A DNA stretch of 64,000 nt from Serratia nevei (GTDB lineage: Bacteria > Pseudomonadota > Gammaproteobacteria > Enterobacterales > Enterobacteriaceae). This document shows, in pieces, positions 8,119-16,823 of the stretch. Numbering within the stretch: the stretch's first letter is position 1; each line of letters opens with the position of its first letter. Under the pieces are notes generated by a model. It was given only the letters and a program-made list of their open reading frames with translations. It searched no databases and was not told where the DNA came from. The stretch is taken from NCBI RefSeq assembly GCF_024160145.1, contig NZ_JAMYWQ010000001.1, positions 1 to 64,000 on the forward strand. The letters are read 5' to 3'. The position numbers and the translations under genes are program-made.

Positions 8119-9093
8119 ATGAGAGACATGCGTTTTTACCCGGAAGCCTGGCCGCTGCATACCGCCTTCGTGATTGCGCGCGGCAGCCGCACCGAAGCCC
8201 GGGTGGTGGTGGTCGAAATCGAACAGCAGGACGTACGCGGCATCGGTGAGTGCACGCCGTACCCGCGCTACGGCGAGAGCGAGGAATCGGTGATGGCGCA
8301 GCTGGCAGAGATGGCGCCGGCGATCGCCCAAGGCATGAGCCGCGAGCAGTTGCTGGCGCAGATGCCGGCGGGCGCCGCCCGCAATGCGCTGGATTCGGCG
8401 CTGTGGGATCTGGAGTGTCGCCTGCACGGGCAGAGCCTGTGGCAGCGCAGCGGCGTGACGGCCCCGGCGCATATCCGTATGGCGCAGACCGTCAGCATCG
8501 GCACGCCGGAAGCGATGGCCTTCGCCGCGCGTGAGCTGGAGCGGCAGGGCGCTACGCTGCTGAAGATCAAACTCGACGATCACTATATCAGCGAGCGGCT
8601 GGTGGCGATCCGCGCCGCGGTACCGCAGGCAACGCTGATCGTCGACGCCAATGAGTCCTGGCAGGCGGAAGGGCTGGCGGCGCGCTGCCAACTGCTGGCC
8701 GATCTCGGTGTGGCGATGCTGGAGCAGCCGCTGCCGGCCGATGACGACGCTGCGTTGGAGCACTTTATTCATCCGCTGCCGATCTGCGCCGATGAAAGCT
8801 GCCACACCCGCGCCGATCTCCCTCGGCTGGCGCAGCGCTATCAGATGGTCAATATCAAACTGGACAAAACCGGCGGCCTGACCGAGGCGTTGGCGCTGGC
8901 GCAGGCCGCGCGCGAACAGGGGTTCGCCATCATGCTCGGCTGCATGTTGTGTACGTCGCGGGCCATATCCGCCGCCTTGCCGCTGGCGCCGGCGGCGCGC
9001 TTCGTCGATCTGGACGGCCCGACCTGGCTGGCGCGCGACGTCGAACCGGGTCTGTCGTTCGAATGCGGGGCGATCGTCGATATCGCCCCGTAG
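8119..9093 (+). CDS. ycjG: L-Ala-D/L-Glu epimerase (enolase superfamily)
   Basis: Epimerises L-Ala-D-Glu from murein peptides to L-Ala-L-Glu, which feeds peptidoglycan recycling. The 324-residue protein has an enolase-superfamily fold: catalytic Lys motif LLKIKLD, metal ligands at VDANESW, LEQPLPADD and CADES, and a second Lys in VNIKLDKTGG. The start at 8119 follows a CAGGAG ribosome-binding site at 5-base spacing. It is tail-to-tail with mpaA, which makes the tripeptide amidase acting just before it in the same pathway. Confidence 0.94.
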   Translation: MRDMRFYPEAWPLHTAFVIARGSRTEARVVVVEIEQQDVRGIGECTPYPRYGESEESVMAQLAEMAPAIAQGMSREQLLAQMPAGAARNALDSALWDLECRLHGQSLWQRSGVTAPAHIRMAQTVSIGTPEAMAFAARELERQGATLLKIKLDDHYISERLVAIRAAVPQATLIVDANESWQAEGLAARCQLLADLGVAMLEQPLPADDDAALEHFIHPLPICADESCHTRADLPRLAQRYQMVNIKLDKTGGLTEALALAQAAREQGFAIMLGCMLCTSRAISAALPLAPAARFVDLDGPTWLARDVEPGLSFECGAIVDIAP

Positions 9094-9096
9094 GGA

Positions 9097-9804
9097 TTAA
9101 TTCGGGTAGGTCAGCAGCTCGGTCATCGCGTCGATGTAGCGCTCGCTGGCGGCATCGGCGGAGATCGGCGGGAATTCGGCGGTGATGCACGGCAGTGACA
9201 AATCCGCGCACCAGCTGCCGAACGAACCGGGCGTTTCATAACCGACGCTGGTCACCAGCGGCAGCTCGAACTTGTGCGACAACCAAACGCCGAGCCGCGA
9301 GCTGGCGGGATCTTCGATGCAGGCCAGCGGCTCATGGAACGACACCACCCAGTGCGGCTTCAGGCGATGGATCAGGTGGCACAGCGCCTGGGTTTCCGGT
9401 TCGGAGCCGGGGCGCCCGCCGGTGGAGAGCTTGACGTCGCGCACCGGCGCCGCGCTGTTCCAGCGGTAGACGGTGTCGCCGGAGCGCCAGTTGGCAGCCG
9501 GGAAGTTGCGGTTCAGATCGACGCCGTTGGCATTGGCGCGCAGCCCCAGCTGGCAGCCGTCGGGGTTGACCGCCAACACCACGTGGTGCCGCAGCCGCTC
9601 AGGTGCGATGCTGCGCAGCGCGCAGGACAGGGTCACGATGGCGGCGCTCTCATCGCCGTGGGTGCCGGCGATGATAAGCCCGGTCTCCGGGCCGCTGACC
9701 GCCGCCGGGAAATAGAGCAGCGGCGCGCCCAGCAGCGAGCTGCCGTAGTTCTCTCCTGCGACGGCCAACTGGCCACGTTCACTGCGCGGTCGATGTTCGG
9801 TCAT
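9097..9804 (-). CDS. mpaA: Murein tripeptide amidase MpaA (M14 family)
   Basis: Cytoplasmic zinc carboxypeptidase that splits meso-diaminopimelate from L-Ala-D-Glu-mDAP during murein recycling. The 235-residue protein carries zinc ligands H49 and E52 in GTHGDE, H156 in WVVSFHEPL, and a catalytic Glu at about 209 (CITAEFPP). It lacks a signal peptide, as expected for the cytoplasmic enzyme. It converges on ycjG with a 3-bp gap, and mppA, which binds the same tripeptide, is close by. Confidence 0.94.
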   Translation of the reverse strand: MTEHRPRSERGQLAVAGENYGSSLLGAPLLYFPAAVSGPETGLIIAGTHGDESAAIVTLSCALRSIAPERLRHHVVLAVNPDGCQLGLRANANGVDLNRNFPAANWRSGDTVYRWNSAAPVRDVKLSTGGRPGSEPETQALCHLIHRLKPHWVVSFHEPLACIEDPASSRLGVWLSHKFELPLVTSVGYETPGSFGSWCADLSLPCITAEFPPISADAASERYIDAMTELLTYPN

Positions 9805-10010
9805 GGTGGTGTCCCTGAGTTAAAAGCCGAGAGTCATTGTCATTTTATTCAGTGTATTACGCTTTGCGGCATCTTTCCCATCGCAATTGTGCGGCGTTTG
9901 CGCGATCTGTGACGCCGCGACGGCGAAAACGCCAATTAAACCGCACCTGGCCTGAGGCTGTTGTTATACTAACGGCAGAGCTAAGCCAATCACCCGCAAG
10001 AGGATTTAAC

Positions 10011-10361
10011 ATGCCAGTAGCCAGAATCATCGCCAGCTATAGCGAAAATGAAAATGACACCATCACGCTGCTGTGCGGCGTGGACGCTGAAAACCAGATC
10101 CGCCAGGGGGAATGGTTCGGCGTGGTGAAAAACGACGACGGGCGCGGGGACGAATCGAACTATCCGTTCACCCTGCATATCGATTACCAGAAAGATGCCT
10201 TCTACCTCGACTACGGCTACGATGACGCCGACGCGCGTCAGCTGCAAAAAACCGATATCTCGGCCCGCCCGCTGGCCGAGAAAGGCTTTTTCACCGTGTT
10301 CGATGAAGAAGAGGGTGAAGAGTTCAGCTACCGCATCAACAGCATCCACCTGTACGACTGA
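10011..10361 (+). CDS. Conserved hypothetical protein, acidic
   Basis: I do not recognise this 116-residue protein. The start MPVARIIASYSEN follows AAGAGGATTTAAC, a good ribosome-binding sequence. It is acidic, has no signal peptide or membrane segment, and looks like a compact beta-rich cytoplasmic protein (TLHIDYQKDAFYLDYGYDD). A clear terminator at 10383-10413 follows, so it is probably monocistronic. It sits between the murein-recycling genes mpaA and mppA, but nothing in its sequence ties it to that pathway. Confidence 0.75.
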   Translation: MPVARIIASYSENENDTITLLCGVDAENQIRQGEWFGVVKNDDGRGDESNYPFTLHIDYQKDAFYLDYGYDDADARQLQKTDISARPLAEKGFFTVFDEEEGEEFSYRINSIHLYD

Positions 10362-10382
10362 CGGTCGCTGCTGCAAACACCG

Positions 10383-10413
10383 CCCGTGCCGCCCTGTGCC
10401 GCACGGGTTTTTT
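10383..10413 (+). terminator. Intrinsic terminator
   Basis: CCCGTGC (10383-10389) and GCACGGG (10401-10407) form a 7-bp GC-rich stem, followed by TTTTTT at 10408-10413. It ends the 10011-10361 transcript before mppA. Confidence 0.88.
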
Positions 10414-10520
10414 ATCGCCTGAATCGCACTTTTTGCAACTTCTCGGCCGCAGGCTCTAGGCCGGACGGATCTTGTGCTATATGATAAAAAATTCAGATGG
10501 TTAACGGGGGAAAAATCATA

Positions 10521-12155
10521 ATGACGGGAAGAAGAATGCAACGGGGTTTTCGTTTGGCGCTGTGCGCGGCGGCGATCGGCGCCGGTATGAGCAGCGCCAT
10601 GGCGGCGCAGGTTCCCCCGGGCACCGCGCTGGCGGACCAACAGGAAATCGTGCGCCACATTAAAGACGAACCGGCCTCGCTCGATCCGATCAAAGCGGTA
10701 GGCTTGCCGGAGGCCCAGCTGGCGCGCGATCTGTTTGAAGGGCTGGTCAATCAGGACGCCAACGGTAAAGTGATCCCCGGCGTCGCCACGCGCTGGCAGA
10801 CCAGCGACAACCAGACTTATATTTTCCATCTGCGCAAAGACGCGCGGTGGTCAAACGGTGCCCCTGTCACTGCGAAGGATTTCGTCTACAGCTGGCAGCG
10901 GCTGGTAGAGCCGAAAAACCTGTCGCCGTTCGCCTGGTTCGCACAGCTGGCGGGGATCCAGAACGCCGAGCAGATCATCAGCGGCAAATTGCCGGCCGAT
11001 CGCTTGGGCGTCTCGGCGCCGGACGACTACACGCTCAAGGTGCAGCTGGACAAGCCGGTGCCTTATTTCGTCAGCCTGACGGCCAACTTCAGCCTGTTCC
11101 CGGTGAATAAGGCGGTGGTGGAAAAATACGGCAACGACTGGACCAAGGTCGGCAATCTGGTGGGCAACGGCGCGTTCAAACTGCAGGAGCGGGTGGTGAA
11201 CGAGAAGCTGGTGCTGACGCCTAATGACCATTACTGGGATCATGCGCATACCGTGCTGACCAAAGTGACCTTTGTACCGATCAACCAGGAGTCCAACGCC
11301 ACCAAACGTTACCTGGCGGGTGACATCGACATCACCGAATCCTTCCCGAAAAACATGTATCAGAAGCTGCTGAAAGACATTCCAGGGCAGGTGTACACGC
11401 CGGATCAGCTCGGCACCTATTATTACGCGTTCAACACCCAGCGTGCGCCGACCAACGACGTGCGGGTGCGCCAGGCCTTGTCCTACGCCATCGATCGCAA
11501 GATTATCGCGGAAAAAGTGCTGGGCACCGGCGAAAAGCCGGCCTATCACTTCACGCCGGACGTGACCGCCGGGTTCAAACCGGAGGCGAGTTTGCTGCAA
11601 CAGCAATCGCAGGCGGAGCTGGACGCGCAGGCCAAGGCGTTGCTGCAGGCGGCCGGTTACGGCCCGAACAACCCGCTGAAGCTGACGTTGCTGTATAACA
11701 CCTCGGAAAGCCACCAGAAGATCGCCATCGCCGTGGCCTCAATGTGGAAGAAGAAGCTCGGCATTGACGTCAAGCTGCAGAACCAGGAGTGGAAAACCTA
11801 CATCGACAGCCGCAACACCGGCAATTTCGACGTGATCCGCGCCTCCTGGGTGGGGGACTATAACGAAGCGTCGACCTTCCTGTCGCTGCTGACCTCGACC
11901 CACAGCGGCAACATTGCCAAGTTCAAAAATGCGGACTACGACAAGCTGCTGGCGCAGGCCGGGCGGGAGACTAACCCGGCGGCGGTGACCGCCGACTACA
12001 ACAAGATGGAGCAGATCATTGCCGACCAGGCGCCGATCGCGCCGATTTACCAGTACACCAACGGCCGCCTGATCAAACCCTGGGTAAAAGGCTACCCGAT
12101 CACCAATCCGGAAGACGTGGCCTATAGCCAGACGATGTATATCATCAAACACTGA
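10521..12155 (+). CDS. mppA: Murein peptide-binding protein MppA (SBP_bac_5)
   Basis: Periplasmic solute-binding protein of the OppA family that delivers murein tripeptide to the oligopeptide permease. The 544-residue precursor has a signal peptide (about 1-30, likely cleavage after SSAMA). Family features include DEPASLDPIKA, WSNGAPVTAKDFVYSWQRL and NVRQALSYAID-type sequence. Two starts are possible: 10521, with a GGGGG run upstream, and 10536. The first is kept. An OppA paralogue of other specificity cannot be excluded, but the neighbours ycjG and mpaA support MppA. Confidence 0.9.
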   Translation: MTGRRMQRGFRLALCAAAIGAGMSSAMAAQVPPGTALADQQEIVRHIKDEPASLDPIKAVGLPEAQLARDLFEGLVNQDANGKVIPGVATRWQTSDNQTYIFHLRKDARWSNGAPVTAKDFVYSWQRLVEPKNLSPFAWFAQLAGIQNAEQIISGKLPADRLGVSAPDDYTLKVQLDKPVPYFVSLTANFSLFPVNKAVVEKYGNDWTKVGNLVGNGAFKLQERVVNEKLVLTPNDHYWDHAHTVLTKVTFVPINQESNATKRYLAGDIDITESFPKNMYQKLLKDIPGQVYTPDQLGTYYYAFNTQRAPTNDVRVRQALSYAIDRKIIAEKVLGTGEKPAYHFTPDVTAGFKPEASLLQQQSQAELDAQAKALLQAAGYGPNNPLKLTLLYNTSESHQKIAIAVASMWKKKLGIDVKLQNQEWKTYIDSRNTGNFDVIRASWVGDYNEASTFLSLLTSTHSGNIAKFKNADYDKLLAQAGRETNPAAVTADYNKMEQIIADQAPIAPIYQYTNGRLIKPWVKGYPITNPEDVAYSQTMYIIKH

Positions 12156-12170
12156 GTCGATTTATTTATC

Positions 12171-12199
12171 GCCCCCGCCTAATGCGGGGGCTTTATTTT
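12171..12199 (+). terminator. Terminator of mppA
   Basis: GCCCCCGC (12171-12178) and GCGGGGGC (12184-12191) form a perfect 8-bp stem with a CTAAT loop, followed by TTTATTTT, 16 bases after the mppA stop. Confidence 0.92.
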
Positions 12200-12243
12200 A
12201 TCGACGAAGCAACGACGAAGAGAATTAATTTTTCCACGCGATA

Positions 12244-12269
12244 AACCCCGTTTAATAATAAACGGGGTT
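12244..12269. terminator. Hairpin downstream of the 12315-12563 gene
   Basis: AACCCCGTTTA (12244-12254) and TAAACGGGGTT (12259-12269) form a perfect 11-bp stem with an ATAA loop. On the minus strand the tail is TTTA, a weak U-run. It probably ends the small minus-strand gene. Confidence 0.55.
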
Positions 12270-12314
12270 GCCATCATCACATGATTATTTCGCTATTTCA
12301 GAGAGGGGTTACGC

Positions 12315-12563
12315 TTATAGACAGTCCCGCATGGCATCGACCACCACGCGGCCGCTCATGTCGGTCTGGGTGATGCGGTAGCTGGTGGGATAAGAGCGAC
12401 GGGTGCTGAAACGATCGTGGACGGAGACCTTGCCAACCTGCAGGCCGGCGGCGTTCTTCACCACAAACTCACTGATCTCTTCCTGGCCCTGGTTTTGCAA
12501 ATGTATATTGCTGATTTTTTCCAGCGTATCGCTGGCGTTTATTTTTAAATGGTCGCGTAACAT
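12315..12563 (-). CDS. Small hypothetical protein
   Basis: I do not recognise this 82-residue protein. The start MLRDHLKINASD is supported by a strong GAGGAGGTAGTT ribosome-binding sequence; the open frame upstream has no such support. There is no signal peptide or membrane segment. The second half (GKVSVHDRFSTRRSYPTSYR) is basic and beta-like. It is flanked by AT-rich intergenic sequence and looks monocistronic. Confidence 0.7.
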   Translation of the reverse strand: MLRDHLKINASDTLEKISNIHLQNQGQEEISEFVVKNAAGLQVGKVSVHDRFSTRRSYPTSYRITQTDMSGRVVVDAMRDCL

Positions 12564-12677
12564 AACTACCTCCTCGTAGTGAGAAAAGTATATGCCCCTA
12601 AAATTTGCGCTGAAACAGCTTTGTGTTGATTTATTATTATCATTTTGAATTAAAAATGATAGCAATATGTTAAGTCA

Positions 12678-12760
12678 TAATAATAACGGCATTACCAGCG
12701 CTTTATCGGCGATATTGCCTGATTTAGCGGCAATGGTTTATTTCATTGCCGTTATTATTA
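12678..12760. repeat. Overlapping, mutually exclusive inverted repeats
   Basis: TAATAATAACGGCA (12678-12691) is perfectly complementary to TGCCGTTATTATTA (12747-12760). The right arm overlaps a second hairpin, CGGCAATG (12728-12735) with CATTGCCG (12744-12751). The two folds cannot form together in the same RNA. The set includes the stop codon of the hydrolase gene and fills its 3' region. No U-run follows either stem. Confidence 0.45.
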
Positions 12761-13846
12761 GTCTGCATTAATGGGGAACAGCGCCGGCCTGGCCGCCGGG
12801 GCGGGAAAGACGCAGGCGACGTTGTGCCCGCAGCCGGGAACGACCGTCAACCGATGTGGCTTATCCGGCGCCAGATAACGCCGGTCATAGTCGGCATAGG
12901 CCAGGGCGCGCTGCAATCGATAAGGGCCTTGCAGCCGGGCGGCGCAGGATTTGTCGAGTATCCGATAGTAGGCACCCGGCGCGGTACCGGTATCCTCGGC
13001 GGCAGCCAGATAGGTGACATCAGCGGTGACGTACCGCCGGCGGGCCATGTCTGCGGTGCGCCGCAGGTGAGCAGGAAGCGCTTCCAGGCCGTATTTCCAG
13101 CGATTGGCCTGCGGGCACTGGCCGGCGTTCAGCGTTTGCCAACGGAAGCGGCAGGCTGTTTCACTGCCGCAGCTTCCCCCGTTTGTTGGCTGGGGGCGCA
13201 GATTATCAAAATAGAGCCAGCTGCCGGGGTCGGCTACCACATAGCGCAGCCGCACCCCGCTTGGCGGATGAGCAAAGCCGACATAGTGCTGCACGAACTG
13301 GGCGCCGGCAGAGAAACCGGCCACGGTTATCAACCGCAGCGACGGCCAGCGCCGTTGCATATCGGCCAGCAGGTTATCCATGGCGTCGAACGAGCCGACC
13401 TTCCCGGCATTATCCAAACCGCCTTCGATCCAGGAGCCGCAGCGCCACAGGGCGTCGCCGTCTTGCGGCTGGGGCAGACCGGCGGAATGGCAGTGGGCGG
13501 CAAGTTTCTCCGGCACCTGGAACAGCGGGGCGACCAGTAAGGTATCATCTGCCGTTCCCGCCGGCCGCGCGGCGTCGATCGCCGCCTGCAGCGTTTTAAC
13601 CGCATCGCGCGGGTGGCCATGCATCACCACCAGTGCGGTACGCGGCTGGATGTTGTGCCCACGGGCGACATAGTAAGAAAAATTGCCTCCTGCCGTCGCT
13701 ACCCGCAAAGGGGAGGCGATGCGCTCCAGCGCCGGCTGCGCGCGCAGCGGTTGGCTGGCGAAAAGCAGCGCCGCTATCGCGGTGCAGAACAGAACCGCCA
13801 GGTTCGGTGCAGCATGCCTTGTACCTGATTCTTTCGTTCCCACCAC
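12758..13846 (-). CDS. Exported alpha/beta-hydrolase-like protein
   Basis: Predicted secreted or periplasmic serine hydrolase of unknown substrate. The 362-residue protein starts at a GTG codon with a GAGG-containing leader, and has a signal peptide (hydrophobic about 15-30, cleavage near PLRAQ). The nucleophile elbow is GFSAG (S179), an oxyanion-type segment is VVMHGHP, and a likely catalytic His is in VPGCGHN (about 341). Several Cys residues suggest periplasmic disulfides. It resembles esterase or depolymerase-type hydrolases, but I cannot assign a substrate. Confidence 0.8.
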   Translation of the reverse strand: MVGTKESGTRHAAPNLAVLFCTAIAALLFASQPLRAQPALERIASPLRVATAGGNFSYYVARGHNIQPRTALVVMHGHPRDAVKTLQAAIDAARPAGTADDTLLVAPLFQVPEKLAAHCHSAGLPQPQDGDALWRCGSWIEGGLDNAGKVGSFDAMDNLLADMQRRWPSLRLITVAGFSAGAQFVQHYVGFAHPPSGVRLRYVVADPGSWLYFDNLRPQPTNGGSCGSETACRFRWQTLNAGQCPQANRWKYGLEALPAHLRRTADMARRRYVTADVTYLAAAEDTGTAPGAYYRILDKSCAARLQGPYRLQRALAYADYDRRYLAPDKPHRLTVVPGCGHNVACVFPAPAARPALFPINAD

Positions 13847-13997
13847 CAGCGCCTCACCTGTTTGCCAATGTGACTTCGCCTGAAGTATAGAGCACGTGTG
13901 TCGCCTGGCGGGAAAACTGGCGTTACAGCTTGGCCTTTGATCTCCAAGGCGTTAACGCTAGACTCAGCATCATTAGCAAGACTGAGGGGATAAATGA

Positions 13998-14981
13998 ATG
14001 GATGTGATTGAGGGGGGCGAGCTGCAGGTCGCCGATGCGGTTTACGCTTATCAGCTGGACGGCAAGGGGGGCGTAACGCCGATCGAGCAGGGTGACAAGA
14101 TCACCTGCGACGCGCCGTGCTGGCTGCATCTCGATTATGCGCACCCGGCCAGCGCCGAATGGTTGAGCAGCACGCCGCTGCTGCCGGATTCGGTGCGCGA
14201 AGCGCTCTCCGGCGAAAGTTCGCGGCCGCGCGTCAGCCGCCAGGGTGAGGGCACCATGATTACCCTGCGCAGCATCAACTTCAACGCCAACTCGCGGCCG
14301 GATCAGCTGGTCACCATCCGGGTATACATCACCGGCAAACTGATTATCTCCACCCGCCATCGTAAGGTGTATTCCATCGATCAGGTGGTGAACGATCTGC
14401 AAAGCGGCGCCGGGCCGACCAACAGTGGCAATTGGCTGGTAGAGATTTCCGATGCGTTGACCGATCACACCAGCGAATTTATCGAGGATCTGCACGACAA
14501 GATTATCGATCTGGAGGACGCGTTGCTGGAGCAGCAGGTGCCGGAGCGCGGCCAGCTGGCGTTGATCCGTAAACAGCTGATCGTGCTGCGCCGTTATATG
14601 GCCCCGCAGCGTGACGTTTTTGCCCGACTGGCCAGCGATCGCCTGCCGTGGATGAGCGACGACGATCGCCGCCGCATGCAGGACATCGCCGATCGCCTGG
14701 GGCGGGGATTGGACGATCTGGATGGCAGCATTGCGCGCACCGCCATCTTGTCCGACGAAATTACCACGGTGATGGCCGACGCAATGAACCGCCGCACTTA
14801 CACCATGTCATTGTTGGCGATGCTGTTTCTGCCGACCACCTTCCTGACCGGGCTGTTCGGCGTCAACCTGGGCGGCATTCCGGGCAACAGCGCGTCGTTT
14901 GGTTTCGGCACCTTCTGCCTGATGTTGCTGGCGCTGGTAGGGGGCGTCGCCTGGTGGCTAAAGCGCAGCCGCTGGCTGTAG
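13998..14981 (+). CDS. zntB: Zinc transporter ZntB (CorA family)
   Basis: Inner-membrane CorA-family channel that transports Zn2+. The 327-residue protein aligns along its length with E. coli Znt[15 protein letters not shown] near the start, a long cytoplasmic helical funnel, and two C-terminal transmembrane helices with the family GVN motif in [11 protein letters not shown]. The start ATG at 13998 overlaps an out-of-frame ATG four bases earlier. As in E. coli it is followed by fnrS. Confidence 0.96.
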   Translation: MDVIEGGELQVADAVYAYQLDGKGGVTPIEQGDKITCDAPCWLHLDYAHPASAEWLSSTPLLPDSVREALSGESSRPRVSRQGEGTMITLRSINFNANSRPDQLVTIRVYITGKLIISTRHRKVYSIDQVVNDLQSGAGPTNSGNWLVEISDALTDHTSEFIEDLHDKIIDLEDALLEQQVPERGQLALIRKQLIVLRRYMAPQRDVFARLASDRLPWMSDDDRRRMQDIADRLGRGLDDLDGSIARTAILSDEITTVMADAMNRRTYTMSLLAMLFLPTTFLTGLFGVNLGGIPGNSASFGFGTFCLMLLALVGGVAWWLKRSRWL

Positions 14982-15008
14982 GCCAAAATGACGAAAACCC
15001 GGTTAACA

Positions 15009-15022
15009 TTGAGCAATATCAA
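15009..15022 (+). promoter_or_regulatory. FNR box of fnrS
   Basis: TTGAGCAATATCAA matches the FNR consensus TTGAT-N4-ATCAA at 9 of 10 fixed positions. Its centre is about 42 bases before the fnrS 5' end, the spacing of a class II FNR-activated promoter. A CATGAT -10-like hexamer lies at 15045-15050. Confidence 0.9.
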
Positions 15023-15057
15023 CATTTAGCCGGGGGAAATGGGGCATGATCTCTCTC

Positions 15058-15180
15058 GCAGGTGAATGCAACGTCAAGCGATGGGCGTTGCGCTCCATAA
15101 TTGTCTTACTTTCTTATTTTTGAATTACTGCATAGCACATTTGATTCGTACAATGCCGGTTTAACCACCGGCATTTTTTT
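15058..15180 (+). ncRNA. fnrS: FnrS, FNR-induced small regulatory RNA
   Basis: Hfq-dependent small RNA made under anaerobic conditions that represses mRNAs of aerobic metabolism by base pairing. The sequence from GCAGGTGAATGCAACGTC through CAAGCGATGGGCGTTGCG and TGAATTACTGCATAGCACA is nearly identical to the E. coli FnrS I recall. It differs mainly in the terminator, where stem ATGCCGGT/ACCGGCAT (about 15153-15173) is followed by seven T. Position after zntB is also conserved. An FNR box lies upstream, and fnr itself is in this window. Confidence 0.96.
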
Positions 15181-15199
15181 ATTCGCCTTTTCCACTCCG

Positions 15200-15598
15200 T
15201 CAGGCCGCGCTTTCATCCCAGAAACTGGCTTCAATCTTGTGTCCATCCAAATCACGGACAAAGCAGCCGTAGTAGGCTTCACCGTAGTGCGGCCGCGAGC
15301 CGGGCGCGCCTTCATCGACGGCGCCGGCCAGCAGCGCCTGGCGATGGAATTCATCCACCTGTTGCTTGCTGGTCGCGAAAAAACCGACGTGCGTGCCGTT
15401 GCCGGGCGAGGCCGGCCGGCCGTCGATCGGCACCTGCAGCCAGAACTCCGGGTAGTCGCGGCCGTACCCGATGGCGCCGGGATGCTCCAGCACGCGTCGG
15501 CAACCGAGGGCGGCCAGCGCACGATCGTAAAAGGCGGCGGCGGCCTCAAAATCGTTGGAGCCAAGCGAGACGTGGGACAGGCAGGGGGTAATATTCAT
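15200..15598 (-). CDS. VOC-family (glyoxalase/dioxygenase-like) protein
   Basis: Single-domain vicinal-oxygen-chelate fold protein of 132 residues; function not assignable. Typical features are the N-terminal SHVSLGSNDFEAAAAFYDRA, the LEHPGAIGYGRD segment, and the C-terminal FVRDLDGHKIEASFW, where His and Glu are the usual metal ligands. It converges on fnrS, using the opposite side of the fnrS terminator region. In E. coli dbpA lies here; dbpA is absent from this window. Confidence 0.9.
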   Translation of the reverse strand: MNITPCLSHVSLGSNDFEAAAAFYDRALAALGCRRVLEHPGAIGYGRDYPEFWLQVPIDGRPASPGNGTHVGFFATSKQQVDEFHRQALLAGAVDEGAPGSRPHYGEAYYGCFVRDLDGHKIEASFWDESAA

Positions 15599-15743
15599 TA
15601 CGCGATCTCCATATGACTGTATGAATAAACAGTATAGGGTAAAAACGTCACTGCCCAGTAGATTTTGCGCAAACTGTGAACAGGATCGAGATCGTCGAAA
15701 GGGGGAAATGTCGCCGCTTGCAGGGTGGCAAGCGGCGAGGGGC

Positions 15744-16682
15744 CTATTTGATTTCCAGCACGTTCAAACGCGCCGGTGCCGGCGCGATGTCGTCAGACTC
15801 TTCCGGCTGCCAGCCGACCGGCTGCATCGGAATGTCTTCGCGATCGAAGGCCAGATCGCCGCCGCCCACCACTTCGCTACCGTGGTGAATGCCTTTGAAA
15901 TCGAACAGGTTGACGTCGCTCAGGTGCGAAGGCACCACGTTTTGCATGGCGCTGAACATGGTTTCCAACCGGCCCGGGTAACGCTTGTCCCAGTCGCGCA
16001 GCATGTCGCCGATCACCTGGCGTTGCAGGTTAGGCTGCGAGCCGCACAGGTTGCATGGAATGATCGGGAAGGCTTTGGCGATCGAGAAACGCTCGATGTC
16101 TTTCTCGCGGCAATAGGCCAGCGGGCGGATCACGATGTGTTTGCCGTCGTCGCTCATCAGCTTGGGTGGCATGCCTTTCATCTTGCCGCCGTAGAACATG
16201 TTGAGGAACAGGGTCTGCAAGATATCGTCGCGGTGGTGGCCCAGCGCGATCTTGGTGGCGCCCAGTTCGGTGGCGGTGCGGTACAAAATGCCGCGGCGCA
16301 GGCGCGAGCATAATGAACAGGTGGTTTTGCCTTCCGGGATCTTGTCTTTGACGATGCTGTAGGTGTTCTCTTCGACGATCTTGTACTCCACCCCCAGGCT
16401 TTCCAGGTAGGCGGGCAGAATATGCTCCGGGAAGCCAGGCTGTTTCTGATCGAGGTTCACCGCCACCAGCGAGAAGTTGACCGGCGCGCTTTGCTGCAGA
16501 TTGCGCAGGATCTCCAGCATGGTGTAGCTGTCTTTACCGCCGGACAGGCAGACCATGATGCGGTCGCCTTCTTCAATCATATTGAAGTCGGCGATCGCTT
16601 CGCCCACGTTGCGGCGCAGACGCTTTTGCAATTTGTTCAGGTTATACTGCGAGCGTTTGTTATCTTGTTGACTTTCTTTCAT
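15744..16682 (-). CDS. ttcA: tRNA 2-thiocytidine(32) synthetase TtcA
   Basis: Iron-sulfur enzyme that thiolates C32 of certain tRNAs, activating the base with ATP. The 312-residue protein has the PP-loop SGGKDS (47-52), cluster ligands C122 and C125 in TTCSLC, and a third candidate Cys in PCNLCGS (about 213). Length and N-terminus ([20 protein letters not shown]) match the family. It is near zntB-fnrS, as in E. coli. Confidence 0.97.
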   Translation of the reverse strand: MKESQQDNKRSQYNLNKLQKRLRRNVGEAIADFNMIEEGDRIMVCLSGGKDSYTMLEILRNLQQSAPVNFSLVAVNLDQKQPGFPEHILPAYLESLGVEYKIVEENTYSIVKDKIPEGKTTCSLCSRLRRGILYRTATELGATKIALGHHRDDILQTLFLNMFYGGKMKGMPPKLMSDDGKHIVIRPLAYCREKDIERFSIAKAFPIIPCNLCGSQPNLQRQVIGDMLRDWDKRYPGRLETMFSAMQNVVPSHLSDVNLFDFKGIHHGSEVVGGGDLAFDREDIPMQPVGWQPEESDDIAPAPARLNVLEIK

Positions 16683-16823
16683 TTTATTTTTTCGATACTC
16701 CAGAAAGGGGCATTATAGGGGCAAAGAGTATTAAATAGCCAGCCTGTCATTGTGCTTTGCTTCCCGATCGTCGCGCATCTGTGCAATCTGTTTTCTGCGG
16801 GGCGCCGCCCACCCGCCGGGCCG

